40,098 bases of DNA, from assembly GCA_027487575.1 (NCBI GenBank), contig JAIYDJ010000121.1, positions 1-40,098 of the forward strand. Direction: 5' to 3'. This DNA is from Rhodobacter sp. (lineage in GTDB: Bacteria > Pseudomonadota > Alphaproteobacteria > Rhodobacterales > Rhodobacteraceae). Positions 32,566 to 40,098 of the stretch are shown here, one piece after another; within the stretch, counting starts at the first letter, position 1, and each line of letters begins with the position of its first letter. The notes below the pieces were generated by a model that saw nothing but the letters and a program-made list of their open reading frames with translations, was not told the DNA's origin and searched no databases. Both the position numbers and the translations under genes were made by a program.

Positions 32566-33183
32566 ATGCACCCGAACCCCGCCTTCCGCGAGGCATCGCG
32601 CCATCAGAATCTGGACTTCGCCCGCAGCCGGGGCTTTGGCGTGTTGTCCGTGAACGGGCCAGAAGGGCCGCTGGCCGCGCATGTTCCGTTCGAGTTTTCG
32701 GACGATGCGGCCGAGGTCCGGCTGCATCTGGCACGCTCCAACCCCATTGCGCGGGCCGGTTTGCCGCTGGCGGCCGTGATCATCGTGTCAGGCCCGGATG
32801 CCTATGTCTCGCCCGACTGGTACGGCATGGCCGATCAGGTGCCGACATGGAACTACGTCGCCGTCCATCTGCGCGGCGTCCTGCACCCCGCGCCACCCGA
32901 CACGCTTCTGCCGCATCTGAACGCAGTGTCCGACCACTTCGAAGCGCGGCTCTTGCCCAAGAGGCCGTGGAAAACCTCGAAGATGACCGAAGGCACCATG
33001 GACCGGATGATGCGGATGATCCTGCCCTTTCGCCTGCAGGTCACGGGGGTGGACGGGACATGGAAACTGAACCAGAACAAACCGCCCATGGCCCGCGCGG
33101 GCGCTGTGGCGGGTCTGGAGGCACAGGTCGGCCCCGGCGATGCGGCCCGGATCGCGGGACTGATGCGCGACCTGCCGGAATAG
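32566..33183 (+). CDS. PaiB-like FMN-binding negative transcriptional regulator family protein
   Basis: A 205-residue protein from ATG 32566 with AAGGAAA upstream. The PaiB family landmarks are AFREASRHQNLDFARSRGFG at the N terminus, SPDWYG and VPTWNYVAVHLRG in the split-barrel flavin site, and TWKLNQNKPPMARAG near the end. PaiB was named as a repressor of sporulation and protease genes in Bacillus, but the fold is that of a flavin-binding split barrel and many homologues are probably oxidoreductases. It is divergent from the caspase gene with 113 bases between starts. Confidence 0.92.
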   Translation: MHPNPAFREASRHQNLDFARSRGFGVLSVNGPEGPLAAHVPFEFSDDAAEVRLHLARSNPIARAGLPLAAVIIVSGPDAYVSPDWYGMADQVPTWNYVAVHLRGVLHPAPPDTLLPHLNAVSDHFEARLLPKRPWKTSKMTEGTMDRMMRMILPFRLQVTGVDGTWKLNQNKPPMARAGAVAGLEAQVGPGDAARIAGLMRDLPE

Positions 33184-33258
33184 CGCCGAACCGCTTGGTT
33201 CCGGTTTACACAAGGGTCGGCTGGCCCTAGCATCCTGCCACCCAGTCCGGAGGTTGCC

Positions 33259-33564
33259 ATGGCCCTGCCGCTTGTCCCGCTTGTTCCGATTGCCCTGCGC
33301 CTTGGCGCGGCTGCTGCGGCGGCCTATGCCCTGCGGCGCGCCATGGGGTCCGCCATCGCGACCGGCCGCACCGATCAGCGCGCGGAAGACGCGCTTGACG
33401 ATCTGCAAGACGGCGTGGCGGTCCACTCGCCTGCGGACCGCGCGACCGACGGCGACCGGCAGACCAACACCGCCGCCCGCCTGCGCCGCACGATCCGCTG
33501 GGGCAAGCGCGGCGTCGAAATCGACGCGGCGCTGCTGGCCCGGTTTCGCATCCGGCGGCTGTGA
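33259..33564 (+). CDS. Small hypothetical protein with N-terminal hydrophobic segment
   Basis: A 101-residue protein from ATG 33259 with GGAGG 6 bases upstream. Residues 2-30 are hydrophobic (LVPLVPIALRLGAAAAAAYA), suitable for a membrane anchor; the remainder is charged and ends in Arg-rich RFRIRRL. I recognise no family. The stop TGA 33562-33564 overlaps the GST start, so the two are co-translated. Confidence 0.7.
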   Translation: MALPLVPLVPIALRLGAAAAAAYALRRAMGSAIATGRTDQRAEDALDDLQDGVAVHSPADRATDGDRQTNTAARLRRTIRWGKRGVEIDAALLARFRIRRL

Positions 33565-34175
33565 TGCGGCTGTTCACATCGCCCACCACCCCGTTCGGCC
33601 GCAAGGTGCAGGTCGCACTGATTGAAAGCGGACTGGCCGACCGGGTCACCATAGACATCGTCGGCGGCACGCCGCTGGACCCCGGCACCATGCCGCTGGA
33701 CCGCAATCCCCTTGGCAAGATCCCGGCGCTGGTGCGCGAGGATGGTGGCGCGCTTTACGACAGCCGGGTGATCTGCCGCTATCTGGATCAGGTTTCGGGC
33801 GGCAAGCTTTATCCGACCGGCGCGGCCCTTTGGGACACACTGGTGCTGGAGGCGACCGCGGACGGCATGCTGGAGGCGGCCGTGCTGATGGTCTACGAAG
33901 CCCGGCTGCGGCCCGAAGAGCTGCGCTTTGCGCCCTGGGTCGATGGGCAGTGGGGCAAGGTATCGCGGGCGCTTGACGCAATCGAGGCGCGCTGGACCGC
34001 GCATCTGGCAGGGCCGGTCGACATGGGCCACCTCGCACTCGCCTGCGCGTTAAGCTATCTGGATTTCCGGCATGTCGCCCTTGACTGGCGCCAAGGGCGC
34101 CCGACGCTGGCGGCATGGGAGGCGGTCTTTGCCCAAAGACCCTCGCTGATCGCGACCAAACCGCCCGCCGCATAG
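33564..34175 (+). CDS. Glutathione S-transferase family protein
   Basis: A 203-residue protein from ATG 33564; GTG 33561 directly in front could also start it. The N-terminal thioredoxin-like domain begins RLFTSPTTPFGRKVQVAL, with NPLGKIPALV (cis-Pro) and LYDSRVICRYLD (glutathione gamma-Glu site) all in place. The C-terminal helical domain contains LALACALSYLDFRH. The substrate is unknown. It follows the small hypothetical gene with a TGATG junction. Confidence 0.92.
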   Translation: MRLFTSPTTPFGRKVQVALIESGLADRVTIDIVGGTPLDPGTMPLDRNPLGKIPALVREDGGALYDSRVICRYLDQVSGGKLYPTGAALWDTLVLEATADGMLEAAVLMVYEARLRPEELRFAPWVDGQWGKVSRALDAIEARWTAHLAGPVDMGHLALACALSYLDFRHVALDWRQGRPTLAAWEAVFAQRPSLIATKPPAA

Positions 34176-34355
34176 GCAACACCGCCCGTATTTGCCTCCG
34201 TGCACAGCGCAAGCCGTGCGTCAAGATGCGCGGCATTGTCCGCTGGACGACGCACCTGCGCTCCGCTAATTACCGCGGGGCAAGGCTGCGGGGGACTGCG
34301 GCCGCTTGATTCAATGAGCCGCGCATATTGCTGTCTCTGAAAGGGAGTTGTTCTC

Positions 34356-34916
34356 GTGTCCCAAACTGATGAACCTTCCGGCACGCGCCGGGATTTCCTG
34401 TACTATGCTACGGGCGGGGCAGCCGCGGTCGCAACCGGTGCCGCCGTCTGGCCGCTGGTCAACCAGATGAATCCGTCGGCGGACGTGCAGGCCCTTGCCT
34501 CGATCTTCGTGGACGTGAGCGCGGTCGAAGTCGGCACGCAACTGACCGTGAAATACCTTGGCAAGCCGGTGTTCATCCGCCGCCGCACGCCGGAAGAGAT
34601 CGAAGAGGCCCGCGCGGTCGCATTGTCCGAACTGCCCGACCCGATGTCGCAGAACTTCAACAACCCCACGACCGATGCCAGCGACAGCAACCGCGCGATG
34701 GATGAAGCGGGCGAATGGCTGGTGATGATCGGCGTGTGCACGCATCTGGGCTGTGTGCCGATCGGCGACAAGTCGGGCGATTTCGGCGGCTGGTTCTGCC
34801 CGTGCCACGGGTCGCACTACGACAGTTCGGGGCGCATCCGCAAAGGCCCCGCGCCTCGCAACCTCGACATTCCGATTGCGTCTTTCGCAGACGAATCAAC
34901 CATCAAGCTCGGGTAG
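34356..34916 (+). CDS. petA: Ubiquinol-cytochrome c reductase, Rieske iron-sulfur subunit
   Basis: The 186-residue Rieske protein of the cytochrome bc1 complex passes electrons from ubiquinol to cytochrome c1. GTG start 34356 follows AGGGAG. A Tat-type N terminus ([16 protein letters not shown]) anchors it in the membrane. The [2Fe-2S] ligands are C128 and H130 in VCTHLGC and C148 and H151 in CPCHGSHYD, with C133 and C150 as the disulfide. An insertion between residues 75 and 115 (EEIEEARAV...) is typical of Rhodobacterales. It is the first gene of petABC. Confidence 0.97.
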   Translation: MSQTDEPSGTRRDFLYYATGGAAAVATGAAVWPLVNQMNPSADVQALASIFVDVSAVEVGTQLTVKYLGKPVFIRRRTPEEIEEARAVALSELPDPMSQNFNNPTTDASDSNRAMDEAGEWLVMIGVCTHLGCVPIGDKSGDFGGWFCPCHGSHYDSSGRIRKGPAPRNLDIPIASFADESTIKLG

Positions 34917-34925
34917 GGACAGAAC

Positions 34926-36248
34926 ATGGCCGGAATTCCCCACGACCATTATGAGCCGAAGACGAAGGGCGAAAAGTGGCTGAACAGCCGCCTGCCGATC
35001 GTCGGGCTGATGTATGACACGCTGATGCTGCCGACGCCCAAGAACCTGAACTGGATGTGGATCTGGGGCATCGTCCTGACGTTCTGCCTTGCCTTGCAGA
35101 TCATCACCGGCATCGTTCTGGCGATGCACTATACCCCGCAGGTCGACATGGCCTTCGCCAGCGTCGAGCACATCATGCGGGACGTGAACGGCGGGTTCAT
35201 GCTGCGCTACTTGCATGCCAACGGCGCGTCGCTGTTCTTCGTGGCCGTCTACCTGCACATCTTCCGCGGGCTTTACTACGGGTCGTACAAGGCCCCACGT
35301 GAGGTGACCTGGATCATCGGGATGCTGATCTATCTCGCGATGATGGCCACCGCCTTCATGGGCTATGTGCTGCCCTGGGGACAGATGTCGTTCTGGGGGG
35401 CCACCGTGATCACCGGGCTGTTCGGGGCGATCCCGCTGGTCGGTCCGGCGCTGCAGGAATGGCTGCTGGGCGGGCCTGCGGTGGATAACGCCACGCTGAA
35501 CCGCTTCTTCAGCCTGCACTACCTGCTGCCTTTCATCATCGCGGCACTGGTCGCCACCCACATCTGGGCCTTCCACACCACCGGCAACAACAACCCCACC
35601 GGGGTCGAAGTGCGCCGCGGGTCGAAGGCCGAGGCGGAAAAGGACACCGTTCCGTTCTGGCCCTACTTCGTCATCAAGGACCTGTTCGCGCTGGCCGTCA
35701 TCCTTGCCGTGTTCTTTGCCATCGTCGGGTTCATGCCGAACTACCTTGGCCACCCCGACAACTACATCGAGGCGAACCCGCTTTCGACGCCGGCGCACAT
35801 CGTTCCGGAATGGTACTTCCTGCCGTTCTACGCGATCCTGCGCGCCTTCACGGCGGACGTCTGGATCGTGCAACTGACCCAGTTCGTGACCTTCGGCATC
35901 ATCGACGCCAAGTTCTTCGGTGTTCTGGCGATGTTCGGGGCGATTGCCGTCATGGCGCTGGCTCCGTGGCTTGACACCTCTTCGGTCCGGTCGGGGCGCT
36001 ATCGCCCGATGTTCAAATGGTGGTTCGCCCTTCTTGCGGTCGACTTCGTGGTGCTCACCTGGGTCGGTGCCATGCCGAGCGAGGGGATCTACCCCTATAT
36101 CGCGCTGATCGCCGCCGCGTACTGGTTCGCCTACTTCCTGGTGATCCTGCCGCTGCTCGGCGTGATCGAAAAGCCGCTGCCGCAGCCTCGCACCATCGAG
36201 GAAGACTTTGCGACCCACTACAATCCCACCGCGCAAGCGGCCGAGTGA
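34926..36248 (+). CDS. petB: Cytochrome b of the bc1 complex
   Basis: A 440-residue, eight-helix membrane subunit that carries both quinone sites. The heme b ligands are at H97, H111, H198 and H212, the same numbers as in Rhodobacter cytochrome b. The Qo-site PEWY motif is at 294-297. The N terminus [20 protein letters not shown] and the C-terminal extension ([18 protein letters not shown]) are usual for the group. It lies 9 bases after petA and 12 bases before petC. The gene is also called fbcB. Confidence 0.98.
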   Translation: MAGIPHDHYEPKTKGEKWLNSRLPIVGLMYDTLMLPTPKNLNWMWIWGIVLTFCLALQIITGIVLAMHYTPQVDMAFASVEHIMRDVNGGFMLRYLHANGASLFFVAVYLHIFRGLYYGSYKAPREVTWIIGMLIYLAMMATAFMGYVLPWGQMSFWGATVITGLFGAIPLVGPALQEWLLGGPAVDNATLNRFFSLHYLLPFIIAALVATHIWAFHTTGNNNPTGVEVRRGSKAEAEKDTVPFWPYFVIKDLFALAVILAVFFAIVGFMPNYLGHPDNYIEANPLSTPAHIVPEWYFLPFYAILRAFTADVWIVQLTQFVTFGIIDAKFFGVLAMFGAIAVMALAPWLDTSSVRSGRYRPMFKWWFALLAVDFVVLTWVGAMPSEGIYPYIALIAAAYWFAYFLVILPLLGVIEKPLPQPRTIEEDFATHYNPTAQAAE

Positions 36249-36260
36249 GAGGACCCCACC

Positions 36261-37133
36261 ATGATCCGCACCATCACCCGCGCCGCCGCCGCCGTGTTTG
36301 CCCTGTCGTCCGGGGCAGCATGGGCCGCTGGCGAGGTTCACATCGAGGATGTGGCCTTCGCCCATGAAGGCCCGTTCGGCACGTTTGACCAGATGCAGTT
36401 GCAACGCGGCCTGCAAGTCTACACCGAGGTCTGCTCGGCCTGTCACGGGTTGAAGCATGTGGCGATCCGGACGCTGGCGGACGAAGGCGGTCCGGCGCTT
36501 CCGGAAGACCAGGTCCGGGCCTATGCCACGGCTTTCTCGGTTTACGACGAGACGAACAACCAGCAACTGTTTGACGCGGAAAAGGGTGAATTCCGCCCGC
36601 TGACCCCGGCAGACAAGTTCCCCGTGAACATGACCCAAGGCGCGCCCGACCTCAGCCTGATGGCAAAAAGCCGCGCCGCGTTCCATGGGCCCTACGGCAC
36701 CGGCATTGCCCAGTTGTTCAAGGGCACCGGCGGACCGGAATACATCCATGCGTTGCTGAACGGCTATACCGACGAACCGCCCGCCTGCGCGACGGGCGAC
36801 GAGGAAGGGTACTATAACAAGGCGTTTCCGAATGGCGGCGTGCCCGACTCCTGCAAGGACGAACACGGGCATCCCCTGATCGAGGGAAGCTGGATCGCGA
36901 TGGGGCCGCCCTTGTCGGACGATCAGGTGACCTACACCGATGGCACCCCTGCGACGGTCGATCAGATGTCGATGGATGTGGCATCCTTCCTGATGTGGTC
37001 GGCAGAACCCAAGATGATGGCGCGCAAGGAAGCCGGTTTTACCGCCGTGGTCCTTCTGACCATCCTCGCCTCGCTGCTGTACCTGACAAACAAGCGGCTG
37101 TGGGCAGGCGTCAAGGGCAAGAGAAGCGCCTGA
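36261..37133 (+). CDS. petC: Cytochrome c1 of the bc1 complex
   Basis: A 290-residue protein from ATG 36261. The signal peptide ends at WAA-GE. The heme c site is CSACH at 58-62. The axial Met is most likely Met214 in SWIAMGPPL, and C176 with C198 can form the disulfide known in Rhodobacter c1. A C-terminal membrane anchor ([20 protein letters not shown]) is followed by a basic tail. It is the last gene of the operon; a strong terminator begins 18 bases after the stop. Confidence 0.97.
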   Translation: MIRTITRAAAAVFALSSGAAWAAGEVHIEDVAFAHEGPFGTFDQMQLQRGLQVYTEVCSACHGLKHVAIRTLADEGGPALPEDQVRAYATAFSVYDETNNQQLFDAEKGEFRPLTPADKFPVNMTQGAPDLSLMAKSRAAFHGPYGTGIAQLFKGTGGPEYIHALLNGYTDEPPACATGDEEGYYNKAFPNGGVPDSCKDEHGHPLIEGSWIAMGPPLSDDQVTYTDGTPATVDQMSMDVASFLMWSAEPKMMARKEAGFTAVVLLTILASLLYLTNKRLWAGVKGKRSA

Positions 37134-37151
37134 TCCACCTGCAAGACATGC

Positions 37152-37179
37152 AAAAACCCCGCCTTCCGGCGGGGTTTTT
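37152..37179. terminator. Bidirectional terminator between petC and dnaJ
   Basis: AAAAACCCCGCC (37152-37163) pairs perfectly with GGCGGGGTTTTT (37168-37179) around TTCC. Both strands have a T-run after the GC stem, so it can stop petABC from the left and dnaKJ from the right. Confidence 0.93.
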
Positions 37180-37200
37180 GTTTGTGGGGGCCGTCGGGTA

Positions 37201-38355
37201 TCAGCCTTTCATGTTGTCCCAGAAGCCCTTGACCTTGGAAAAGAACGAATTTCCTTCCGGGTTGTTGTCTTCGGACAGTTTCTCGAACTCCCGCAGGATG
37301 TCTTTCTGCCGCGCGGTCAGGTTGACGGGGGTTTCAACCGCCAGCTCGATCAGCATGTCGCCAACGCCGCCACCGCGCAGGGCCGGCATGCCCTTGGCAC
37401 GCAACCGCATCTGCTTGCCGGTCTGCGCCCCTGCGGGCACCTTGACGCGGGACTTGCCACCGTCGATCGTGGGAACCTCCACCTCGCCACCAAGGGCCGC
37501 CGTCGCGATCGAGATCGGAACGCGGCAGAACAGATGGCTGCCGTCGCGCTGGAACAGCGGGTGTTCCTTCACCTCGATGAAGATGTAAAGGTCCCCTGAC
37601 GGTCCACCCCGCATCCCGGCCTCGCCTTCGGCGGCCAGTCGGATCCGCGTGCCGGTTTCCACCCCTGCCGGAATGTTGACCGACAGCGAGCGTTCCTTTT
37701 CGGTGCGACCGGCCCCGCCACAGACCCGGCAGGGGTTCTTGACGATCTGTCCGGCCCCGCTGCAGGTGGGGCAGGTCCGCTCGACCGTGAAGAAGCCCTG
37801 CTGCGCACGCACCTTGCCCATGCCCGAACAGGTCGGACAGACGGCAGGCTCGGCACCGCCTTCGGCCCCGGTGCCGCGGCAGGTGTCGCAGGCCACCGAC
37901 GTCGGCACGTTGATCGTCTTCTGGATGCCCTGGTGCGCCTCTTCAAGGCTGACGCGCAGGTTGTAGCGCAGGTCGGACCCGCGCTGCGCCCGCGACCGGC
38001 CACCCGGCGCGCCGCCACGCCCACCCATGAAATCGCCGAACAGATCCTCGAATACGTCCGAGAATGCGCTGGCGAAATCACCCTGCTGGCCATAGCCGCG
38101 TTGCCCTGCGGCACCGCCGCCACCGCCGCCTTCGAAGGCCGCGTGACCATAGCGGTCATAGGCGGCTTTCTTGTTTTCATCCTTCAGCACGTCGTAAGCC
38201 TCGTTCACTTCCTTGAACTGGGCCTCGGCGTTGGGATTGTCAGAGTTGCGGTCGGGGTGCAGTTCCTTGGCCTTGGTGCGGTAGGCCTTCTTCAATTCCT
38301 CAGCCGATGCGCCTTTCGAGGCGCCGAGGATTTCGTAGTAATCTCTTTTCGCCAT
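37201..38355 (-). CDS. dnaJ: Chaperone protein DnaJ (Hsp40)
   Basis: A 384-residue DnaJ co-chaperone that stimulates DnaK ATPase and delivers substrates. ATG 38355 has AAGGGAG 7 bases upstream; a TTG six bases earlier is inside that spacer. The J domain has [11 protein letters not shown] with the HPD motif, a Gly-rich linker follows ([16 protein letters not shown]), then four zinc repeats ([32 protein letters not shown]) and the substrate-binding C-terminal domains. It is 71 bases downstream of dnaK with a strong hairpin between. Confidence 0.97.
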   Translation of the reverse strand: MAKRDYYEILGASKGASAEELKKAYRTKAKELHPDRNSDNPNAEAQFKEVNEAYDVLKDENKKAAYDRYGHAAFEGGGGGGAAGQRGYGQQGDFASAFSDVFEDLFGDFMGGRGGAPGGRSRAQRGSDLRYNLRVSLEEAHQGIQKTINVPTSVACDTCRGTGAEGGAEPAVCPTCSGMGKVRAQQGFFTVERTCPTCSGAGQIVKNPCRVCGGAGRTEKERSLSVNIPAGVETGTRIRLAAEGEAGMRGGPSGDLYIFIEVKEHPLFQRDGSHLFCRVPISIATAALGGEVEVPTIDGGKSRVKVPAGAQTGKQMRLRAKGMPALRGGGVGDMLIELAVETPVNLTARQKDILREFEKLSEDNNPEGNSFFSKVKGFWDNMKG

Positions 38356-38380
38356 GGGCAAACTCCCTTGCGGAACCGGA

Positions 38381-38408
38381 GGGGGCGGATCGTTTCCGAT
38401 CCGCCCCC
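38381..38408. repeat. Strong palindrome in the dnaK-dnaJ gap
   Basis: GGGGGCGGATCG (38381-38392) pairs perfectly over 12 bp with CGATCCGCCCCC (38397-38408) around TTTC. It has no U-tract. It begins 19 bases past the dnaK stop and ends 25 bases before the dnaJ start. It may attenuate dnaJ or protect the dnaK mRNA end, giving more DnaK than DnaJ. Confidence 0.6.
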
Positions 38409-38426
38409 TGTTCCGTTCCAGCGCCG

Positions 38427-40098
38427 TTACTTGCGCTTGCTGTTTCCCAGGTCTTCGAAGTCGGCGTCGACGATATCCTCGTCCACCCCGCGCTGTTCGT
38501 CGGCCTCGCCACCTTCGGACTGGCTCGATTTGTAGATCGCCTCGCCCAGCTTCATGGCGGCTTCCGTCAGGTTCTGGATGCCACCCTTGATCTTGCCCGT
38601 GTTGTCGGACTTCAGGGTTTCTTCCAGCGCGCCCATCGCCAACTCGATCGCCTCGACGGTGGACGGGTCCACCTTGTCGGAATGTTCCGAAAGCGACTTC
38701 TTGGTCGAATGCATCAGGCTTTCGGCCTGGTTCTTGGTCTCGACCAGTTCGCGGCGTTCCTTGTCGGCCTCGGCGTTGGCTTCGGCGTCCTTCACCATCT
38801 TTTCGATGTCTTCGTCCGACAGGCCGCCCGAGGCCTGAATGGTGATCGCCTGTTCCTTGTTGGTGCCCTTGTCCTTGGCCTTGACCGTCACGATGCCGTT
38901 GGCGTCGATGTCGAACGTGACTTCGATCTGCGGCATGCCGCGCGGGGCGGGCGGGATCGATTCAAGGTTGAACTGGCCCAGCATCTTGTTGTCGGCGGCC
39001 ATCTCGCGCTCGCCCTGGAACACCCGCAGCGTCACCGCGTTCTGGTTGTCCTCGGCGGTCGAGAAGATCTGGCTTTTCTTCGTCGGGATCGTGGTGTTGC
39101 GGTCGATCAGGCGGGTGAACACGCCACCCAGCGTTTCGATGCCCAAGGACAGCGGGGTCACGTCCAGCAGAACAACGTCCTTGACGTCGCCCTGCAGCAC
39201 GCCGGCCTGAATGGCGGCACCGGCAGCCACGACTTCATCGGGGTTCACGCCCTTGTGGGGTTCCTTGCCGAAGAACTTGGTCACTTCCTCGATCACGCGC
39301 GGCATGCGCGTCATACCGCCGACCAGCACGACCTCGTCGATGTCGCCAACCGACAGACCGGCATCCTTCAACGCGGCGGCACAGGGCTTCATCGACTTCT
39401 TCACCAGATCGTCGACAAGGCTTTCCAGCTTGGCGCGCGTCAGTTTGACCACAAGGTGCAGCGGTTGGCCGGTGTTGCGGTCCATGCTGATGAAGGGTTG
39501 GTTGATTTCGGTCTGGCTGGCCGACGAAAGCTCGATCTTGGCCTTTTCGGCCGCTTCCTTCAGGCGCTGCAGCGCCATCTTGTCCAGCGTCAGGTCAACG
39601 CCATGCTCTTTCTTGAACTCGTCGGCGAGGTAGTTGACGATCCGCATGTCAAAGTCTTCGCCGCCAAGGAACGTGTCCCCGTTGGTCGATTTCACTTCGA
39701 ACAGGCCGTCGTCGATTTCCAGGATGGTGATGTCGAACGTACCGCCGCCAAGGTCATAGACGGCAATCGTGCGCGCCTCTTTCTTGTCGAGGCCATAGGC
39801 CAGCGCGGCCGCCGTCGGCTCGTTGATGATCCGCAGCACTTCCAGACCGGCGATGCGGCCTGCGTCCTTGGTCGCCTGACGCTGGGCGTCGTTGAAATAG
39901 GCGGGGACGGTGATGACGGCCTGCGTAACGGTCTCGCCGAGGTAGCTCTCGGCGGTTTCCTTCATCTTCTGCAGGATGATGGCCGACACCTGCGAAGGCG
40001 AATACTTCTCGCCGCGCACTTCGACCCAGGCGTCGCCGTTGCCGCCGTTCAGCACCTTGTAAGGCATGTTCTTCTGATCTTTGACGATCATCGGATCG
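38427..40098 (-). CDS. dnaK: Chaperone protein DnaK (Hsp70), N terminus outside window
   Basis: The C-terminal 556 residues of DnaK; the frame runs off the right edge (reading [10 protein letters not shown] at the edge), so roughly 80 N-terminal residues are missing. Visible: [62 protein letters not shown], the linker [18 protein letters not shown] and the substrate domain with [16 protein letters not shown]. The tail is Asp/Glu-rich and ends DLGNSKRK rather than the EEV-like end of other Hsp70s. dnaJ follows on the same strand. Confidence 0.97.
   Translation of the reverse strand, partial: DPMIVKDQKNMPYKVLNGGNGDAWVEVRGEKYSPSQVSAIILQKMKETAESYLGETVTQAVITVPAYFNDAQRQATKDAGRIAGLEVLRIINEPTAAALAYGLDKKEARTIAVYDLGGGTFDITILEIDDGLFEVKSTNGDTFLGGEDFDMRIVNYLADEFKKEHGVDLTLDKMALQRLKEAAEKAKIELSSASQTEINQPFISMDRNTGQPLHLVVKLTRAKLESLVDDLVKKSMKPCAAALKDAGLSVGDIDEVVLVGGMTRMPRVIEEVTKFFGKEPHKGVNPDEVVAAGAAIQAGVLQGDVKDVVLLDVTPLSLGIETLGGVFTRLIDRNTTIPTKKSQIFSTAEDNQNAVTLRVFQGEREMAADNKMLGQFNLESIPPAPRGMPQIEVTFDIDANGIVTVKAKDKGTNKEQAITIQASGGLSDEDIEKMVKDAEANAEADKERRELVETKNQAESLMHSTKKSLSEHSDKVDPSTVEAIELAMGALEETLKSDNTGKIKGGIQNLTEAAMKLGEAIYKSSQSEGGEADEQRGVDEDIVDADFEDLGNSKRK

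Noticed and set aside
34176..34355. Promoter of petABC
   Set aside because: TTGATT near 34307 has no -10 box at acceptable spacing; a promoter is expected here but I cannot place it.
34896..36872. A 658-codon minus-strand frame opposite petB and petC
   Set aside because: Composition is His/Arg/Asp/Gly-rich shadow sequence; petB and petC on the plus strand have all heme ligands.
1..40098. CRISPR arrays, rRNA genes, insertion sequences, integrase or transposase genes
   Set aside because: No regularly spaced direct repeats, rRNA sequence or transposase/integrase-like protein was found on either strand.

Overview
The window is high-GC DNA that fits an alphaproteobacterium of the Rhodobacterales (Rhodobacteraceae). 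The evidence is a petABC (fbcFBC) cytochrome bc1 operon whose cytochrome b heme histidines fall at the Rhodobacter positions, an alpha-type zinc-free L36, a DinB with an N-terminal zinc ribbon, a gpmI-envC-ctpA-rppH cluster, and codon use that favours G/C in third positions. No species is claimed.

Layout. 1-605: small phage-like or unidentified open frames that stop at the 3' end of a tRNA-Pro(CGG) gene, a classic integration site. 731-11296: mostly minus strand. It holds two tandem EamA/DMT transporters, leuB, an unrecognised zinc-ribbon protein, an endonuclease/exonuclease/phosphatase-fold protein with an altered active site, a membrane protein, leuD, a divergent DUF4198/HupE pair whose start codons overlap, a small Tudor-like protein, and leuC. 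11574-17782, plus strand: two paralogous small secreted proteins, then a five-gene operon (HAD-UbiA prenyltransferase, GtrA, DprE1-like oxidase, DprE2-like SDR, GT87-type membrane glycosyltransferase). In that operon every junction overlaps by 4 bases. It looks like a polyprenyl-phosphate-D-arabinofuranose pathway and repeats the mycobacterial order Rv3789-Rv3790-Rv3791-glycosyltransferase. I regard it as the most interesting system here.

18005-23687: rsfS-rlmH, a 300-base intergenic stretch full of nested palindromes, then gpmI, an EnvC-like protein, a carboxy-terminal protease and rppH. 23708-27645: a Nudix hydrolase, an NfeD-like protein and a stomatin-like SPFH protein on the minus strand, dinB on the plus strand, and an N-formylglutamate amidohydrolase on the minus strand. 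27792-28122: tRNA-Val(GAC), rpmJ and its terminator. 28328-32452, minus: a 1374-residue exported protein with WG repeats, a WD40-like propeller and a caspase-type peptidase domain with an intact His/Cys dyad. 32566-34175: a PaiB-like FMN protein, a small unknown protein and a GST. 34356-37133: petABC, ending in a strong bidirectional terminator shared with dnaK-dnaJ (minus), where dnaK runs off the right edge.

How the genes relate: the leucine genes leuB, leuD and leuC are on one strand but are split by unrelated genes, including a divergent metal-uptake-like pair between leuD and leuC. The housekeeping blocks (petABC, dnaKJ, gpmI-rppH, rsfS-rlmH) are ordinary. The accessory interest lies in the arabinose-like operon, the caspase protein, the tRNA-Pro boundary and the palindromic elements. 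All functions are inferred from sequence motifs and recalled family features; no database search was run.
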